NCBI RefSeq assembly: GCF_014235875.1
Contig: NZ_JACJUK010000003.1
Span: 1 to 64,000, forward strand
DNA length: 64,000 bases
Source: Croceivirga lutea
Lineage (GTDB): Bacteria; Bacteroidota; Bacteroidia; Flavobacteriales; Flavobacteriaceae
Direction of reading: 5' to 3'
Shown: positions 62,336 through 64,000 of the stretch, one piece after another
Position numbering within the stretch: the stretch's first letter is position 1
How the letters are laid out: each line of letters begins with the position of its first letter
Made by a program: the position numbers and the translations under genes
The notes under the pieces: generated by a model
Told to the model about the DNA's origin: nothing
The model's input: the letters and a program-made list of their open reading frames with translations, nothing else
The model's database searches: none

Positions 62336-62485
62336 CGTATTCCTTCATCTATAAGGTTAATTTTAAATAGTCAATTTCTATTTTTAAAAGAACCCTTTAA
62401 TTCTACTAATACTCAGCACGCTAAAATTCGGATTAAAGCATTTCAAGATATTTTAGATAAATTAAAAAGGGACTTTCACTATTAA
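62336..62485 (+). pseudogene. Coding-like remnant without start
   Basis: This 50-codon frame begins after a stop and ends in TAA, and contains a helix-like peptide (HAKIRIKAFQDILDKLKRDF) unlike the surrounding non-coding DNA. No start codon near its beginning. It may be the end of a decayed gene. The rest of 62276-62579 (about 300 bases) shows nothing else I can identify. Confidence 0.2.
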
Positions 62486-62579
62486 ACTAAATTTTGGAAC
62501 CATAAAATAACTAATGTAAAGTACCTATTTTATTCCAAAACAAAAAAGCCAAGAATAAATTCCCAGCTTTCTCTTAAAG

Positions 62580-62661
62580 TACCTTGGGTGGGAATCGAAC
62601 CCACACTCTCGAAAGAACTGGATTTTGAATCCAGCGCGTCTACCAATTCCGCCACCAAGGC
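62580..62661 (-). tRNA. tRNA-Leu(CAA)
   Basis: Minus strand: acceptor GCCTTGG pairs with CCAAGGT (first pair G-U), discriminator A. Anticodon stem CTGGA/TCCAG around TTCAAAA gives anticodon CAA. Long variable arm with TTCTTTCGAGAG and T-arm GTGGGTTCGATTCCCAC. 82 bases without CCA. Confidence 0.96.
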
Positions 62662-62672
62662 AAAAAGGATTG

Positions 62673-62700
62673 CAAAGCTAAACAATAATTTTAATCTCAA
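62673..62700 (-). promoter_or_regulatory. Promoter of tRNA-Leu(CAA)
   Basis: On the minus strand TTG (62698-62700), 17-base spacer, TAGCTTTG (62673-62680), 11 bases before the tRNA. The layout matches the tRNA-Asp promoter. Confidence 0.6.
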
Positions 62701-62744
62701 AATCAAAAATTTGCATTAATCCTTTAGCAAGCCAGATTAATGTG

Positions 62745-62752
62745 TAAATTTG
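62745..62752 (+). promoter_or_regulatory. -7 box of prs
   Basis: TAAATTTG fits TAnnTTTG. A hairpin TAGCTGC/GCAGCTA (62767-62773, 62783-62789) lies in the short leader 12 bases before the prs ATG and could affect translation. Confidence 0.6.
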
Positions 62753-62801
62753 CAGCGCAAAAAAACTAGCTGCTGCTAATCGGCAGCTATTTCATTTTAA
62801 A

Positions 62802-63743
62802 ATGGCATACCAAGTTCCAGAACCAAAAATATTCGCTTGTACGCAAAGCACAGCTTTGGGTGAAAAAATTGCAGCCGCCTATGGTGCTAACCTAGGTAAT
62901 GTATTATTTTCTAGATATAGTGATGGTGAGTTTCAGCCTTCATTTGAAGAATCTATTAGGGGAGCTCGTATTTTTCTTATTGGTTCAACCAATCCAGGTC
63001 CTGAGAACTTAATGGAAATGTTGTTAATGATAGATGCTGCAAAAAGAGCATCTGCCAGACACATTACCGCAGTATTACCCTATTTTGGATGGGCAAGACA
63101 AGATAGAAAAGATAAACCTAGGGTTCCTATAGCTGCAAAGTTAGTCGCTAAAATGTTAGAAACTGCTGGCGCTACACGAATCATTACTATGGATTTGCAT
63201 GCAGACCAAATACAAGGCTTCTTTGAAAAACCAGTTGACCATTTATTTGCATCAACCTTGTTCTTACCTTATTTAAAAGAATTAAAATTAGATAACCTTT
63301 GTATTGCTTCACCAGACATGGGTGGTTCAAAAAGAGCATATGCCTATTCTAAAGCGCTTCAAAGCGATGTGGTAATTTGCTACAAGCAAAGAGCAAAAGC
63401 CAATAAGATTTCTCACATGGAACTAATTGGTGATGTTACTGGTAAAAATGTGGTTTTAGTTGATGATATGGTTGACACAGCCGGCACATTAACTAAAGCA
63501 GCTGACCTAATGATGGAAAGAGGAGCTTTAAGCGTGCGAGCCATAACAACTCACGGTTTACTTTCTGGTAACGCTTATGAACGTATTGAAAAGTCTAAAT
63601 TACAAGAACTAATCATTACAGATTCAATACCAACAAGAGATAATCACCCTAAGATTAAAGTATTAAGTTGTGCTAATTTATTTGCAGATGTTATGCATAG
63701 AGTTCACCATAATACTTCAATCTCGTCAAAATTTATAATGTAG
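62802..63743 (+). CDS. prs: Ribose-phosphate pyrophosphokinase
   Basis: A 313-residue PRPP synthetase: GNVLFSRYSDGEFQPSFEES, LLMIDAAKRASARHITAVLP, FGWARQDRKDKPRVPIAAK, MDLHADQIQGFF and the PRPP-binding VLVDDMVDTAGTLTKA. It makes PRPP from ribose 5-phosphate and ATP for nucleotide, His and Trp synthesis. It is followed by the L25 gene, a common arrangement in Bacteroidota. Confidence 0.97.
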   Translation: MAYQVPEPKIFACTQSTALGEKIAAAYGANLGNVLFSRYSDGEFQPSFEESIRGARIFLIGSTNPGPENLMEMLLMIDAAKRASARHITAVLPYFGWARQDRKDKPRVPIAAKLVAKMLETAGATRIITMDLHADQIQGFFEKPVDHLFASTLFLPYLKELKLDNLCIASPDMGGSKRAYAYSKALQSDVVICYKQRAKANKISHMELIGDVTGKNVVLVDDMVDTAGTLTKAADLMMERGALSVRAITTHGLLSGNAYERIEKSKLQELIITDSIPTRDNHPKIKVLSCANLFADVMHRVHHNTSISSKFIM

Positions 63744-63811
63744 CCTTCGACTACGTAATTAGAATAAGCTAATTACACTTCGATAAAAATTAAATAAATA
63801 ATAAATAGATT

Positions 63812-64000
63812 ATGAAATCAATTACGATCAAAGGATCCCAAAGAGAAAGCGTGGGCAAGGTAGCAACCAAAGCCTTACGTAATGCTGGAAAGGTCCCTTG
63901 CGTGTTATACGGAGGGGAAGAGCCAATGCATTTTTCAGCTAATGAACTAGCGTTCAAAGACTTGGTGTACACTCCAAACGCGTACACTGTAGTAATTGAA
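63812..64000 (+). CDS. rplY: Ribosomal protein L25/general stress protein Ctc, partial
   Basis: The first 63 codons are in the window; the rest is cut by its end. [20 protein letters not shown] and [17 protein letters not shown] are the L25/Ctc N-terminal 5S-rRNA-binding domain. The gene is 68 bases after prs. Bacteroidota forms are usually the long Ctc type (~200 residues); length here cannot be judged. Confidence 0.93.
   Translation, partial: MKSITIKGSQRESVGKVATKALRNAGKVPCVLYGGEEPMHFSANELAFKDLVYTPNAYTVVIE

Overview
The window is 64 kb of AT-rich chromosome from a bacterium of the Bacteroidota, most likely a marine Flavobacteriaceae. The signs are: promoter -7 boxes of the TAnnTTTG type (before prs, rpsP, trxA, the hut operon and tRNA genes); families common in that group (DUF4230, DUF4407, a membrane MutS-like ATPase, an exonuclease-fused DnaE, an S16 with a long acidic tail, lipoproteins with a short signal and an early Cys); and almost no Shine-Dalgarno sequences. 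The species cannot be named from sequence alone.

Layout. 1-1.7 kb is accessory DNA: the 3' end of an IS1182-like transposase, a ParDE toxin-antitoxin pair, a structured repeat-like element, tRNA-Leu(UAG) and a decayed second tRNA-Leu. 1.7-6.6 kb carries an M20 dipeptidase, a DUF4407 protein and a membrane MutS-like ATPase. 6.6-14.9 kb is a cell-surface polysaccharide locus: rfbD, a receiver-glycosyltransferase fusion, a GH5-like secreted glycosidase, a GT4 glycosyltransferase, a flippase, a STAS-like small protein and a TPR/YaiO outer-membrane protein. 15.1-20.1 kb is a signalling block: H-NOX heme sensor, four-PAS histidine kinase, stand-alone HATPase, Hpt, LytTR regulator and a single-domain receiver. 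I read these two blocks as one candidate NO-responsive phosphorelay controlling exopolysaccharide production; this is the most interesting part of the window.

20.3-26 kb holds housekeeping genes (MmcQ/YjbR, Dabb, DUF4230, cyclase, hemW, ruvC, a lipoprotein, DUF456, nitroreductase) and a remnant of a TonB C-terminal domain. 26-32.8 kb is a complete histidine-utilisation operon (LysR regulator divergent; hutH, hutI, a 43-codon coupled small ORF, hutU, hutG). 33-38.5 kb has a ROK sugar kinase and a mutagenesis pair (dinB, a short error-prone dnaE preceded by a heptanucleotide tandem repeat). 38.5-43.8 kb has a YdeP-like molybdopterin oxidoreductase, a TauE/SafE permease, a lipoprotein trehalase and a LuxR-type response regulator.

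At about 44.15 kb two genes are truncated head to head (a histidine kinase and a beta-propeller protein), a probable deletion scar. 44.7-49.3 kb: glutaryl-CoA-dehydrogenase-like enzyme, trmN6-like methyltransferase, sulfatase, rimM, rpsP. An unassigned, strongly folded 105-nt element follows. 49.6-64 kb: DUF2383 protein, replicative dnaE, an Asp-rich lipoprotein, trxA, a DUF58 protein, tRNA-Asp, a serine beta-lactamase-like hydrolase, a 7TM histidine kinase, a PhoD-like phosphatase, tRNA-Leu(CAA), prs and the start of the L25 (rplY/ctc) gene, cut by the window end.
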